Assembly (NCBI GenBank): GCA_028824125.1
Contig: JAPPES010000013.1
Span: 1-37,963, forward strand
DNA from: Candidatus Poribacteria bacterium
GTDB taxonomy: Bacteria > Poribacteria > WGA-4E > WGA-3G
Direction: 5' to 3'
DNA length: 37,963 nucleotides
Positions 1 through 8,654 of this stretch are shown one piece after another. Made by a program: the position numbers and the translations under genes. The number at the start of each line of letters is the position of its first letter. The first letter of the stretch is position 1. The notes under the pieces were generated by a model. It saw only the letters and a list, made by a program, of their open reading frames with translations, was not told where the DNA came from and made no database searches.

Positions 1-34
1 CTATTTCTTTCAGAAATCATGCTTTTGACTTCTT

Positions 35-76
35 AAATTGACGCCTATGGTGCGGCTGGGAAACCGCACCTACCAC
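35..76. repeat. Palindromic intergenic repeat (GGTGCGG hairpin)
   Basis: The arms GGTGCGG (50-56) and CCGCACC (63-69 region) can pair around a short AAAC-containing loop. The 21-base lead-in (35-55) is present in reverse complement at 37924-37944, at the far end of the window, so this is a dispersed repeat. Related hairpins with a GGTTAGRAAACC core occur near 1447, 23031, 23255 and 23350. Nothing coding is seen in 1-259. Confidence 0.7.
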
Positions 77-155
77 ACTTGGGGCTTAACTTTCAGTCCA
101 TCTCAATAACGGAAAGCTCTTAAAACTAAATAACCCTGTCATCTGAAATAAATAC

Positions 156-185
156 TTGACACAATTGGGTAAATTATAGTATCAT
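156..185 (+). promoter_or_regulatory. Candidate sigma-70-type promoter
   Basis: A perfect TTGACA (156-161) is followed after 18 bases by TATCAT (180-185), about 75 bases before the ATG of the membrane protein gene at 260. The surrounding sequence is AT-rich. The call rests on motif and spacing alone. Confidence 0.45.
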
Positions 186-259
186 AATAGAGCAAAAAGG
201 CGTTGTCACAGCACAATAATTCTAATGCATCTACACACATCAGCTAATCTGGCGAAAAC

Positions 260-1390
260 ATGGCACAGTTCCACTTCAACTACAAGGATATCTCCAGAAT
301 TAACCATTATGGATTCAGTGTTAGAAGGATAGGGATCCATCTTGTTGGGATACTTCTCGGTTACCTCATTTATGAGATTTTGTTCTATCTCCCCCTCTTT
401 ATTACGGATGGGACAGAAGCCCGAAATTTTTGGAAAACCTTCGGACTTTTACCCGTTTTGCCATTCACTACAACCGAATTAACCCCTCTTACAACTGGGG
501 CAATGTGGGTAGGCTTATTTGCTTTAGCAGCTATCTTTTTTCTTGTCAGTACAATGGCTTCTAAGATCACCATTGAACAATTACGTGGTGATGTTTTTTA
601 TTCAGTTGGAAACGCTTTAAGTTTCGTTAAACAGAATTGGAAAACAGTTTTTGGATCATTTTTTGGATTGATTTCTATCGTGTTTTTGCTGTTCTTGATA
701 CCCGGTAGCGTTGCGCTGCTCGGAAAAATCCCATTTCTTGGCAAACCGATTCTTGTATTATCTTCGTTATTTACTCCCATCGCTTTTTTTATTGGACTGC
801 TCATCGCATTTATTATTACTGTTTTGATTGCAAGCCTGTTTTTTGTGCCTGCTATTGCTGCTACGACCAATGTTGATGCGTTTGAAACTATATATCAACT
901 TTTTGCAATAGTATGGAATCAACCTTGGCGAATCGTAGGCTATGGTATTTTTCTATTATTTTTAAAACTAATCTTCGTGCCAATTTGGGCTATCTTCTGT
1001 CTCGCCGGGTTTATAATAATCTTGTTACCAATGTTCTATCTACATACAACGTTTATACAAGAATCTATGGCACTTGCGAATAAATGGTTGGGAGAGACAC
1101 TTCAGAAATTTACAAGTCTATTTTTTCAAGATAACACTATTATCTTTGGCATTGACACATCCCAACCTTCTGTTGCAACATTCTCTACTACGGTCTGTGC
1201 CATTTTGATAACAGTTACGTTAATATGCATTGCAGGTGGTGTAATTGCCTATCTTTTTTCATTAGCATCTGTTGGCACAACACTAATTTACACGATACTA
1301 CGACAACACATTGATGGACAAAATCTATTAGAGACAATCGGAATAGTTGGGCAAGTGGAAAGGACATCAGTGCCCATAGGAGAGAAATGA
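260..1390 (+). CDS. Polytopic inner-membrane protein of unknown function
   Basis: 376 aa with about six hydrophobic segments (roughly residues 25-50, 82-100, 130-155, 160-200, 225-260 and 312-345), separated by short polar loops. There is no signal peptide, catalytic motif or family signature I can name. A stretch near residues 205-225 (a Trp-Asn-Gln-Pro-Trp-containing loop before a long hydrophobic run) resembles the general look of DUF4013/YIP1-like membrane proteins, but this is only a resemblance. The ATG at 260 has no strong Shine-Dalgarno sequence (GGCGAAAAC just before it). It is transcribed alone: a candidate promoter lies at 156-185 and a repeat element follows immediately at 1411. 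Confidence is high that it is coding and low for any role. Confidence 0.75.
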   Translation: MAQFHFNYKDISRINHYGFSVRRIGIHLVGILLGYLIYEILFYLPLFITDGTEARNFWKTFGLLPVLPFTTTELTPLTTGAMWVGLFALAAIFFLVSTMASKITIEQLRGDVFYSVGNALSFVKQNWKTVFGSFFGLISIVFLLFLIPGSVALLGKIPFLGKPILVLSSLFTPIAFFIGLLIAFIITVLIASLFFVPAIAATTNVDAFETIYQLFAIVWNQPWRIVGYGIFLLFLKLIFVPIWAIFCLAGFIIILLPMFYLHTTFIQESMALANKWLGETLQKFTSLFFQDNTIIFGIDTSQPSVATFSTTVCAILITVTLICIAGGVIAYLFSLASVGTTLIYTILRQHIDGQNLLETIGIVGQVERTSVPIGEK

Positions 1391-1410
1391 TTTAACAGCT
1401 TGGGTTAGAA

Positions 1411-1827
1411 TATAGTAGACTTTAGAATTAATTGGACATTATGTTCGGTTAGGAAACCGAACCTACCAGGGGTGTTAAGCATCAAACTGTTAGTTTGCGT
1501 CTTATCGGCACAAACTAAATGAAGATTAAGTTATTAATTCGGTAATTTTTCATTATGCATATTCAGAACATTTTAAGTGCTCTTCAGTCCCGTAGGGACG
1601 ATATGTTTATAGCAGCGCGGACAACCTCATCCCTTAGTCCCGTAGGGACGATATGTTTTGAAGCACATCAACAATAAATATGTCGTTCCTACGGAACTCA
1701 AGAGGGGAGAGACAACATTTTCTATAAACATATCGTCCCTACGGGACTAAAGAAATTACCGAAATATTTATTTAATCTTCATACAGTTTGTGCTACAAAT
1801 GTCCAAATAATTACATGCTTTACTATA
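1411..1827. mobile_element. 417-bp terminal-inverted-repeat element (MITE-like)
   Basis: The left end starts TATAGTAGACTTTAGAATTA and runs to 1440. The reverse complement of the right end (1798-1827) matches about 22 of 30 positions, including TATAGTA at the tip and TTGGACATT at the inner edge. No ORF lies inside. The interior holds a GGTTAGGAAACC hairpin (about 1447), a second long inverted repeat (1509-1548 against 1754-1796) and the 23-27-base repeats at 1586-1748. The TATAGT tips recur at 22998 and 23318. Tips containing TA fit an IS630/Tc1-type non-autonomous element. This fills the 1391-1882 gap upstream of secA. Confidence 0.6.
1586..1748. repeat. Four copies of a GTCCCGTAGGGAC repeat in inverted arrangement
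   Basis: A repeat with core GTCCCGTAGGGAC followed by GATATGTTT occurs at 1586-1608 and 1636-1658 in direct orientation. It recurs as reverse complement at 1676-1698 (diverged by a few bases) and 1726-1748. The outermost pair, 1586-1612 and 1722-1748, is a perfect 27-base inverted repeat. Each core is itself a small palindrome (GTCCC-GTA-GGGAC). Confidence 0.8.
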
Positions 1828-1882
1828 AGGAAAAACAAGGTGCTGTTAGAACGAGAATGTTTGATGGAGTGCAAAGAAAATT

Positions 1883-4576
1883 ATGTTTGAAAAAGTAATG
1901 AACAAAGTTTTTGGTACAAAGGAAGACCGTGACGTCAAACGTTTTCGCGAAATCGTTGAAGCGGTTAACCAACGTGAGCCCGAAACCAAAAGGCTCACTG
2001 ACTCACAACTCCAAGCCAAAACCCCGTGGTTCCGTAGACAATTAGATGCTGGCGCATCCCTTGACGAGCTATTACCAGAGGCTTTTGCCGTTGTGCGAGA
2101 AACAGCGGTACGGACATTGAAACAACGGCACTACGATGTTCAAATTATCGGTGGCGCGGCACTTCATCAAGGTGCAATCGCTGAAATGAGAACAGGGGAA
2201 GGTAAAACGTTAACTTCAACCCTCGCTGTCTATCTGAACGCACTCACCGGAAATGGTGCTCACCTTGCAACGGTCAATGATTATTTGGCACGCAGAGATG
2301 CGGAGTGGATGGGAAAGATATACAACTTCCTCGGCTTGTCTGTCGGGTTAACATTGAGTCTAATGCCACATGAACAGAAAAAACTCGCATATAAAAACGA
2401 TATCACCTACGGCGTTCACAGCGAGTTTGGGTTTGATTATCTAAACGATAACAGAGCACATACCATGGATACGAAAGTCCAACGTGGCCATCGTTATGCC
2501 ATCCTTGACGAAGTTGATAGCATCCTCATTGATGAAGCGCGCACACCCCTTATTATTTCTGATCCGTCTAACAAACCTGCTGAACTCTATCGAAAAATTA
2601 ACAGTGTTGTCACGCAGCTCCGTAGCGAGGAACATTATGTAATTGACCAGAAAGGCAAGTCCCGCGGCAGTGTCACGCTAACAGACGAAGGAGTTGACGA
2701 AGTACAACGCCGCCTCGGTTTAGAGAATTTGTATGATCACAACAACATCATGTTGGTTCACCATGTAAATCAATCTTTAACCGCTCATCATCTCTATAAA
2801 CGCGACATACACTATCTGGTAGAAAATGGCGAAGTGTTACTTATTGACGAATTCACAGGCAGAAAACAGATTGGGCGAAGACTCAGTGAAGGTCTCCACC
2901 AAGCCATTGAGGCAAAAGAACGTGTAAGAATCGCTCAAGAAAATGAAACTTTTGCTAAAATTACATACCAAAACTATTTCCGGATGTATGAAAAACTCGC
3001 TGGGATGACCGGTACAGCTGCTACAGAGGCAAATGAATTTGCACATATCTATGGGTTGGATGTCGTTGTTGTGCCTACAAATGAACCGATGATTCGGATT
3101 GATAATCCCGACCAAATCTACACAACTGAGGAAGCAAAATATAACGCTGTCCTAAATGATATTGCGGAGCAGCACGAAAAAGGGCGTCCTGTCCTTGTAG
3201 GGACAATATCTATTGAAAATTCTGAGAAGCTTAGTAAGTTGTTGAGAGCCAGACATCGGAATGTCAAGCATCAAGTTTTGAACGCAAAGGAGCATGCGCG
3301 TGAGGCAGACATCATTGCCCAAGCTGGAATGCCAGGGTCCGTAACAATTGCCACCAACATGGCTGGTAGGGGTGTTGATATTTTGCTTGGTGGTAATCCT
3401 GAAGGTTTGGCAAAGGATTCACTCCGAAAGAAAAAAGTTGATCTGAATGCTTTGCCGCTGGATTCTGAGGAATGGGAAACCGCACTCGCTGAAGCAGAAG
3501 AGATATGCGAAAAGAATCGGGCACATATTCTGCAAGCTGGTGGATTACATATCGTTGGTACAGAAAGACACGATTCCAGACGGATTGATAACCAATTGCG
3601 CGGACGCTCCGGTAGACAAGGCGATCCTGGCTCATCAAGGTTCTATCTGTCACTGGAAGATGATCTCATGAAAAAGTTTGGTTCCGAACGTTTGCAAGGG
3701 TTTATGAGCCGAACCGGCATGGACGAAGGCATTCCACTTGAACATCCGTGGGTCACAAAATCTATTGAAAAAGCACAAACGCGTGTTGAACAGATGAACT
3801 TTGATATTCGCAAAAACATACTCAAATTTGATGATGTTATGGAAGCGCAACGCGACACCATTTATACACTGAGAGATACTATTCTCTCAGATGAAGACCC
3901 CAAAGAAACTGTATGGGAAATGATTGAGAACGTCGTTGATGATGAAATTGATATGATCATGCCTGAAAAGGGCCCACGTGAAACCGAGGATCTTGAACAG
4001 TTCACAAAATGGCTGACTACCACTTTTCCGATTAACCCAACTTGGCAAACACCGCTAACTGAAATATCCGCTGATGATCTTCACGAACAGATCATCACAG
4101 AACTCAAAACTGCATATCAACAACGGGAAACTGAAATGGGTTCTGAGACCATGCGTCTCCTTGAACGACTCCTTGTATTAGATAGAATTGATAGTCATTG
4201 GAAAGATCATCTTTACAACATTGACTTTATTGAAGAAGGCATCAGGTTTGGCGCAGGTTATGGTGGCAAAGACCCAATTGTCGTTTTCAAAAGCGAGGCA
4301 CTCGGTGTCTTTGAATCTATGTATCAAAACATTGAGAAAGAGGTAAGCGAATTTATCTTCAAATCGCGTGTTAATACCGAAGCACCGCGCCGAACACCTA
4401 ACAGAAGACCAGGAAGCTCACGTCGAACACCACCACGCAGAGCTGCAAACAATAATTCTCAAACTTCAGCAGAATTTGCTTCACAGCAGGCAATGGGAAA
4501 TATGCCAAAAGTCGGACGAAACGCTCCATGCCCATGCGGTAGTGGAAAAAAATATAAGAGATGCCATGGGCAGTAA
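1883..4576 (+). CDS. secA: Preprotein translocase ATPase SecA
   Basis: 897 aa, close to the usual 840-900 for SecA. SecA is the ATP-driven motor that pushes unfolded preproteins through the SecYEG channel. Visible landmarks are Walker A GEGKT at residues 105-109 inside MRTGEGKT, the [13 protein letters not shown] block, the Walker B-type [18 protein letters not shown] near 210, the preprotein cross-linking region after it, and [25 protein letters not shown] in the second nucleotide-binding fold (around 555-580). A C-terminal SEC-C zinc motif ([14 protein letters not shown]) ends the protein after an Arg/Pro-rich linker. The ATG is preceded by GGAG at a rather long 13-base distance. The gene stands immediately downstream of the 417-bp inverted-repeat element, so its promoter may lie in or next to that element. 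Confidence 0.98.
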   Translation: MFEKVMNKVFGTKEDRDVKRFREIVEAVNQREPETKRLTDSQLQAKTPWFRRQLDAGASLDELLPEAFAVVRETAVRTLKQRHYDVQIIGGAALHQGAIAEMRTGEGKTLTSTLAVYLNALTGNGAHLATVNDYLARRDAEWMGKIYNFLGLSVGLTLSLMPHEQKKLAYKNDITYGVHSEFGFDYLNDNRAHTMDTKVQRGHRYAILDEVDSILIDEARTPLIISDPSNKPAELYRKINSVVTQLRSEEHYVIDQKGKSRGSVTLTDEGVDEVQRRLGLENLYDHNNIMLVHHVNQSLTAHHLYKRDIHYLVENGEVLLIDEFTGRKQIGRRLSEGLHQAIEAKERVRIAQENETFAKITYQNYFRMYEKLAGMTGTAATEANEFAHIYGLDVVVVPTNEPMIRIDNPDQIYTTEEAKYNAVLNDIAEQHEKGRPVLVGTISIENSEKLSKLLRARHRNVKHQVLNAKEHAREADIIAQAGMPGSVTIATNMAGRGVDILLGGNPEGLAKDSLRKKKVDLNALPLDSEEWETALAEAEEICEKNRAHILQAGGLHIVGTERHDSRRIDNQLRGRSGRQGDPGSSRFYLSLEDDLMKKFGSERLQGFMSRTGMDEGIPLEHPWVTKSIEKAQTRVEQMNFDIRKNILKFDDVMEAQRDTIYTLRDTILSDEDPKETVWEMIENVVDDEIDMIMPEKGPRETEDLEQFTKWLTTTFPINPTWQTPLTEISADDLHEQIITELKTAYQQRETEMGSETMRLLERLLVLDRIDSHWKDHLYNIDFIEEGIRFGAGYGGKDPIVVFKSEALGVFESMYQNIEKEVSEFIFKSRVNTEAPRRTPNRRPGSSRRTPPRRAANNNSQTSAEFASQQAMGNMPKVGRNAPCPCGSGKKYKRCHGQ

Positions 4577-4630
4577 AGGTGTTATAGTAAAATGTGAAAA
4601 TACCAATACATTTTCTTTTGATTTGGAGCG

Positions 4631-4660
4631 TTTGTAGTAGCGCAATTCATTGCGCCTCTT
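4631..4660. repeat. Dispersed hairpin repeat (GCGCAATTCATTGCGC)
   Basis: A 30-base sequence containing the palindrome GCGCAAT-TC-ATTGCGC, found again with one mismatch at 15561-15590. It lies between secA and the Trm112-like gene, where it could act as a terminator-like hairpin. It lacks a clean T-tract. Confidence 0.7.
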
Positions 4661-4695
4661 ACATTTATAGAATATATTTGAATGGGAGAACTGTT

Positions 4696-4890
4696 TTGAA
4701 TTCTGAAAAACCTTATACACTATCGCAAACTTTGCTTGATATTTTGGCATGTCCCGCGTGTAAAGGCAAAATTGAACACATAGAAGCAGATCAAAAATTG
4801 GTATGTCAAGGTGAATGTAAACGTCGCTATCCGATTCGCGACGGAATTCCGGTCATGTTAATTGATGAAGCAGAATTGCCTTCTACATAA
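4696..4890 (+). CDS. Trm112/YcaR-like small zinc-binding protein (UPF0434)
   Basis: 64 aa from a TTG start at 4696, chosen because GGGAGAA (4684-4690) sits six bases upstream and because the family begins just before a LLDILACP motif. Cysteines at 19, 22, 37 and 41 form a CxxC...CxxxC zinc knuckle. The tail YPIRDGIPVMLIDEA is the family signature. Trm112-type proteins are small partners that activate methyltransferases in eukaryotes and archaea; the role of the bacterial YcaR group is not well settled. It is followed after 38 bases by a glycosyltransferase gene. Confidence 0.85.
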   Translation: MNSEKPYTLSQTLLDILACPACKGKIEHIEADQKLVCQGECKRRYPIRDGIPVMLIDEAELPST

Positions 4891-4928
4891 AATTGGCAAC
4901 TAATGCTTGATATGAGTCGTAACACGAA

Positions 4929-6164
4929 ATGCGAATCCTATTTTTGAGTTTGCGATCCCCTTATCCGCCACAACGAGGTGACCGCATTCGATCATACAAT
5001 TTTATCAAGCAACTTTCAAAACGGCATGATGTTACCCTTGTCTTCTTTGCCGAGTCAGATGCTGACATTGAAGGAGTTGAACATCTAAACACTTTCTGTG
5101 AGCGGGTGGAATGGGTTCGATTTTGCCCCACGTTTGCGCGTATTAATACAGCAGTCCATTGCCTTTCACGGTTGCCTTTACAAGTACACTATTGGTACTC
5201 ACCACGAATGCAACGTAAAATTAACCAACTTCTTGCAGAGAATAATTTTGAACTCATCCATGCACAACTCTTTCGGATGGGACAATATGTGACACATGCT
5301 CAAGGGACAGCAAAGGTTTTAGATTTGTGTGATTCGTTAGCCTTAAACTTGAGCCGCCGCGCAGAATTGGATTGCACCCCAAAACGTTTTTTGGTAAAAT
5401 TGGAGGAAAAACGAGTCCGCCGTTATGAAGTTGAGATTATGAAGGCGTTTGACCGGGGCACCGTCGTCGCGAAATTTGATCGTGATTATCTGCTCAACCA
5501 AGATGAGACGTTAAATTTATCGGTCATTCCGATGGGCGTTGATCTCAAATATTTCCAGTCTCACCGAGTTAACGGAAAAGATGCTCCCGAAATAGATCAC
5601 TTTACACCAACTGTTCAAGAGGACTTAGCAGGGGATCCGGCAAAAAACTTGCTTTTCACTGGGACTATGAACTATTTTCCAAACGCAGACGCGGTCACCT
5701 ACTTCTGTGATAGCATATTTCCATTGATACAGAAACAGCACCCGGATGCCACTTTTTTTATTGTCGGTAACCATCCGACTGAGCAGGTGCGTAAGCTTGC
5801 TGCACAGAAAGGGGTCGTTGTTACAGGTTATGTTCCAGATGTTCGCCTCTATTTTGAGAATGCATCTATTTTTGTTGCCCCCTTGCGTGCAGGGTCTGGT
5901 ATTCAAACAAAGAACTTAGAGGCAATGGCAATGGGAACGCCTATTGTTACAACTTCAATTGGTGCGATGGGCATGGAAGTGGAGGTTGATAAGGAACTTC
6001 TTATTGCCGATACCCCTGAAATGTTTGCTGAACGTGTTATTCACCTCATTGAAAACCCTGATATTCGGCAAAACCTGGCTGACGCAGGTAGGAAACGGGT
6101 TGAAGCAAGCTATGATTGGCCTGTTCTCGTTGAACGACTGGAGCAAGTTTACGCGCAAATCTAA
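4929..6164 (+). CDS. GT4 glycosyltransferase, PEP-CTERM/EpsH-associated sugar transferase type
   Basis: 411 aa with a GT-B layout. The N-terminal acceptor fold opens with MRILFLSLRSPYPPQRGDRI, the hallmark of the TIGR03087-like group in which a PYPP..GD.IRS motif follows the first strand. The C-terminal donor fold carries LLFTGTMNYFPNADAV (near 240), VVVTGYVPDVRLYFENASIFVAPLRAGSGIQTKNLEAMAMGTPIVTT (near 295-340) and a closing helix. Members transfer a sugar from a nucleotide donor during exopolysaccharide assembly on the cytoplasmic face of the membrane. No exosortase or PEP-CTERM protein is visible in this window. The nearest partners are the sugar-lipid genes at 8655-11460. Donor and acceptor cannot be read from the sequence. 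Confidence 0.88.
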   Translation: MRILFLSLRSPYPPQRGDRIRSYNFIKQLSKRHDVTLVFFAESDADIEGVEHLNTFCERVEWVRFCPTFARINTAVHCLSRLPLQVHYWYSPRMQRKINQLLAENNFELIHAQLFRMGQYVTHAQGTAKVLDLCDSLALNLSRRAELDCTPKRFLVKLEEKRVRRYEVEIMKAFDRGTVVAKFDRDYLLNQDETLNLSVIPMGVDLKYFQSHRVNGKDAPEIDHFTPTVQEDLAGDPAKNLLFTGTMNYFPNADAVTYFCDSIFPLIQKQHPDATFFIVGNHPTEQVRKLAAQKGVVVTGYVPDVRLYFENASIFVAPLRAGSGIQTKNLEAMAMGTPIVTTSIGAMGMEVEVDKELLIADTPEMFAERVIHLIENPDIRQNLADAGRKRVEASYDWPVLVERLEQVYAQI

Positions 6165-6220
6165 TTAACCGAACTGATTTTGAGATTGAGATTGAGCGGG
6201 ATTTACAACAGGAGTGTGTT

Positions 6221-6727
6221 ATGTTAGAATCGATAGATCAAAACACAGAAAACTTTGAAGAAAAGATTAGTGGAATTCAAACATATCAGAGCGGACTAAA
6301 TACGCAAGTACCAGAGATAGATAAAGAGATTGATATTGATCCTGTTGAATGGCGTTTAACTAATCAGATTCAGGATGTAAAAAGTGACCTCAAGGATGAC
6401 ATTAAAAAGGTTAAGGACGATCTCACAGACTACATCAATCAGGTCAAAACCGATCTCACAGACTACATCAGGGAAGTCAAAGATGATCTAACAAACGACG
6501 TTCAAAGGGTAGAAACTGACCTTAAGGGCGAAATCCAAAAGGTAGAAAGCAGCCTCAAAAGTGAAATCCAGAGCGTTAGAGGTGAAGTCCAAAACGTTAG
6601 AACCGACCTCAAGAGTGACATGAAAGAGCAACAATCAAGTTTGAAGTGGTTTATCGGTATTTTTGTTACTGCTGGTGCTGCAGTTATTGGTGTAGTCGTA
6701 ACCCTAATCACCCTATTCTTCAAGTAG
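6221..6727 (+). CDS. Hendecad-repeat coiled-coil protein with C-terminal membrane anchor
   Basis: 168 aa. After a polar, acidic N-terminus (1-50) come seven 11-residue units starting at Val 53, of the type V-K-x-D-L-x-x-x-I-x-x (53-63, 64-74, 75-85, 86-96, 97-107, 108-118 and 126-136), with one 7-residue unit at 119-125. An 11-residue period is the mark of a right-handed coiled coil. At DNA level the period is 33 bases: a 20-base string at 6418 recurs exactly at 6451, so part of the array duplicated recently. One hydrophobic helix (143-166) ends the chain, giving a tail-anchored topology. AGGAG lies seven bases upstream of the ATG. It is 12 bases from the next gene. No function is assigned. 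Confidence 0.82.
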   Translation: MLESIDQNTENFEEKISGIQTYQSGLNTQVPEIDKEIDIDPVEWRLTNQIQDVKSDLKDDIKKVKDDLTDYINQVKTDLTDYIREVKDDLTNDVQRVETDLKGEIQKVESSLKSEIQSVRGEVQNVRTDLKSDMKEQQSSLKWFIGIFVTAGAAVIGVVVTLITLFFK

Positions 6728-6739
6728 AGGAGAGAAACG

Positions 6740-7033
6740 ATGGCAAAAAAAGCATTGGGAGCAAAGGAATATAAACCGACCCGTCTGGAGTGGTTAGCTG
6801 TTGTGGTAAATTCTGTTTTGCCAAAACCGCAAGGTAATAGTTATCATGCGTTTTGTTTAGCAGGCACGGACGAAAAAAGTATTAAATTGCATATTAGACA
6901 TGATGCTAATTTAGAGAAAGAATTTGTTACTAAATATGCGAATGATCTTGAAGAATTAGTTGTAGCCGCTGCCGAAATGTATGGATGGGATTCTTGGCTA
7001 AAAATTGAAAAAGTTTTTAAGATTAACGAATAG
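6740..7033 (+). CDS. Hypothetical 97-aa protein upstream of DNA methyltransferase
   Basis: 97 aa, AT-rich, with an AGAGGAGAG ribosome site six bases before the ATG. Most of the chain could form one small alpha/beta domain: basic start, W19-L-A-V-V-V-N strand, a charged middle with H-x-R-H (around 52-54) and a C-terminal helix with W79-D-S-W. There is no signal peptide, membrane helix or cysteine pair. I do not recognise the family. It lies 12 bases after the coiled-coil gene and 28 bases before the methyltransferase-nuclease, so it is probably co-transcribed with them and may be an accessory or regulatory factor of that cassette; this is inference from position only. Confidence 0.7.
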   Translation: MAKKALGAKEYKPTRLEWLAVVVNSVLPKPQGNSYHAFCLAGTDEKSIKLHIRHDANLEKEFVTKYANDLEELVVAAAEMYGWDSWLKIEKVFKINE

Positions 7034-7061
7034 TATAACTTGATTACGAGAGCAGTTCCAC

Positions 7062-8504
7062 ATGCACCAAAACCGAACCCTCATACGCGGCGATAACCTC
7101 ACTGAGATGCGAAACTTCTCAGATGCATGCATCGACCTGATCGCCACCGACCCACCTTTCAACTCTAAACGCGACTATTTTGTGCCGTTCCGTGACGAAC
7201 ACGGACGCGAACCCGATACCCTCGTGAGAGCATTTACGGACACATGGACATGGGGAGAAGCAGCAGAAGACGCTTACAACACGCTACTGGTAGATGTAGG
7301 CGGGCAGGTAGGTGATACAATACAGGGTTTACGTCAATTCCTCAACGAAACGCCGATGATGGCATACCTTGTGATGATGGGCATTCGGATTGTAGAGATG
7401 CACCGATTACTTAAAGACACGGGTAGCCTATACCTCCACTGCGATCCGACAGCAAGCCACTACCTCAAAATTATTTTGGATGCAGTGTTCGGCACGCAGA
7501 ATTTTAAGCGGGAAATAATTTGGAATTTGGAGACAGCATCAGGATTTAAAAGCCAAGTAAAAGGTTTCATTAGAGGGCATGATGTAATTCTTTATTATAC
7601 TAAGGACCTTGATGATTTCGTATTTAATAAAATATTTCAACCACATAAACCTGAATACATCACACGCTTCAGAAAAACTGATAAAAATGGGAGAAGTTAT
7701 CGTGATGACAGACCAGGCGGAAGACGTCAGTATCTTGACGAAACAGAAGGTGTTGCATTCACAGATGTCTGGTCAGACATAATGTCTTTTCAGCAACATT
7801 CAACATCAACAGAACGCACCGGCTACCCTACTCAAAAACCTATCCCTCTCTACAAACGCATCATCGCCGCCTCATCAGACGAGGGAGGCCTTATCCTTGA
7901 CCCATTCTGTGGTTGTGGCACAACCCTCATGGCAGCGGAAGCAGAAGGCAGGCACTGGATCGGAATAGACTTAACCTACCTCGCCATCGGTGCAGTGCGG
8001 CAGCAATTTGAGCGGTTGTTCCCACAACATCGGGACAGCGTTACCATCACTGGCACGCCGGAGAATGTGGATCAGGCATTATCACTCGCTCGCACCGACC
8101 CGCAAGGCTTTGAGGAGTGGTGCGTTACCCACGTGCTACATTTTAAATCAAATGCCAAGAAGGTTGCAGATGGCGGGATAGATGGTACGTTCAGATTTCC
8201 GCTTGGTCGGGTAAAAGGCAAACAGGCGTATGGTCGAGCTGTTGCACAGGTAAAAGGTGGGGGTTATACGCTCGGACATATCCGTGATTTCCGTACCGCC
8301 ATGCAGAACGAGGAGGCGGATTTAGGCGTTTTTGTGGTTACCTCGCCGCCTTCCAGTGGGATGCGGACAGAGGCAGCGCGTGCAGGAAGTTATGAACACC
8401 CGCTTTTTGACATGGAAGCACCAGCACTGCAAATATACGAGATTCAGGACTATTTCAGCGGTGTTTTGCCGAAATTGCCTTTTGGGGAAAGAACTTTATT
8501 ATAA
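7062..8504 (+). CDS. Beta-class DNA methyltransferase fused to Mrr-like nuclease domain
   Basis: 480 aa. The amino-methyltransferase motif IV DPPF is at residues 30-33 and the AdoMet-binding motif I DPFCGCGTT is at 280-288. The order IV, recognition region, I marks the beta class of N6-adenine or N4-cytosine methyltransferases. The segment between (about 146-243) should hold the target-recognition domain. After the methyltransferase comes a second domain (about 345-465) with GGID (371-374), QVK (396-398) and a following LGVFVVTSPP strand: the D...QxK pattern of Mrr-type PD-(D/E)XK endonucleases. The protein may thus both modify and cut DNA. By hand count two lines inside the recognition region are about 28-33% G+C, against about 50-57% in sampled lines before and after it. 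A weak terminator overlaps the 3' end. Confidence 0.88.
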   Translation: MHQNRTLIRGDNLTEMRNFSDACIDLIATDPPFNSKRDYFVPFRDEHGREPDTLVRAFTDTWTWGEAAEDAYNTLLVDVGGQVGDTIQGLRQFLNETPMMAYLVMMGIRIVEMHRLLKDTGSLYLHCDPTASHYLKIILDAVFGTQNFKREIIWNLETASGFKSQVKGFIRGHDVILYYTKDLDDFVFNKIFQPHKPEYITRFRKTDKNGRSYRDDRPGGRRQYLDETEGVAFTDVWSDIMSFQQHSTSTERTGYPTQKPIPLYKRIIAASSDEGGLILDPFCGCGTTLMAAEAEGRHWIGIDLTYLAIGAVRQQFERLFPQHRDSVTITGTPENVDQALSLARTDPQGFEEWCVTHVLHFKSNAKKVADGGIDGTFRFPLGRVKGKQAYGRAVAQVKGGGYTLGHIRDFRTAMQNEEADLGVFVVTSPPSSGMRTEAARAGSYEHPLFDMEAPALQIYEIQDYFSGVLPKLPFGERTLL

Positions 8505-8523
8505 ACGTCCCAAGTTCTTTTTT
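8488..8523 (+). terminator. Possible rho-independent terminator overlapping methyltransferase stop
   Basis: The arms AAAGAACTT (8488-8496) and AAGTTCTTT (8512-8520) pair perfectly and are followed directly by a T-run (six T in total). The stem is AT-rich and the loop is 15 bases, so the hairpin is weak, but position and T-tract fit a terminator before the envelope block. Confidence 0.4.
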
Positions 8524-8538
8524 AATTGACATTTTTAA

Positions 8539-8567
8539 TTGACAGTCGAGAGCAGATATGATTTAAT
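8539..8567 (+). promoter_or_regulatory. Candidate sigma-70-type promoter of envelope block
   Basis: TTGACA (8539-8544) and TTTAAT (8562-8567) are separated by exactly 17 bases, about 88 bases ahead of the dehydratase ATG. A second TTGACA lies at 8526-8531 within a short AATTGACA direct duplication. It is the clearest promoter-like site in the window. Confidence 0.55.
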
Positions 8568-8654
8568 AAACGCAAAGAGAGACTCAAGGTTTTATAATTA
8601 TAATATTTTTTTTACATTGGCTACTTTGAAGCCACCTAATTAGAAGGAGGTAAT

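Noticed and set aside
1586..1748. CRISPR-like array of 23-base repeats
   Set aside because: Only four units, two in each orientation, with unequal spacing and palindromic cores. No cas gene is present, so this is an inverted-repeat structure.
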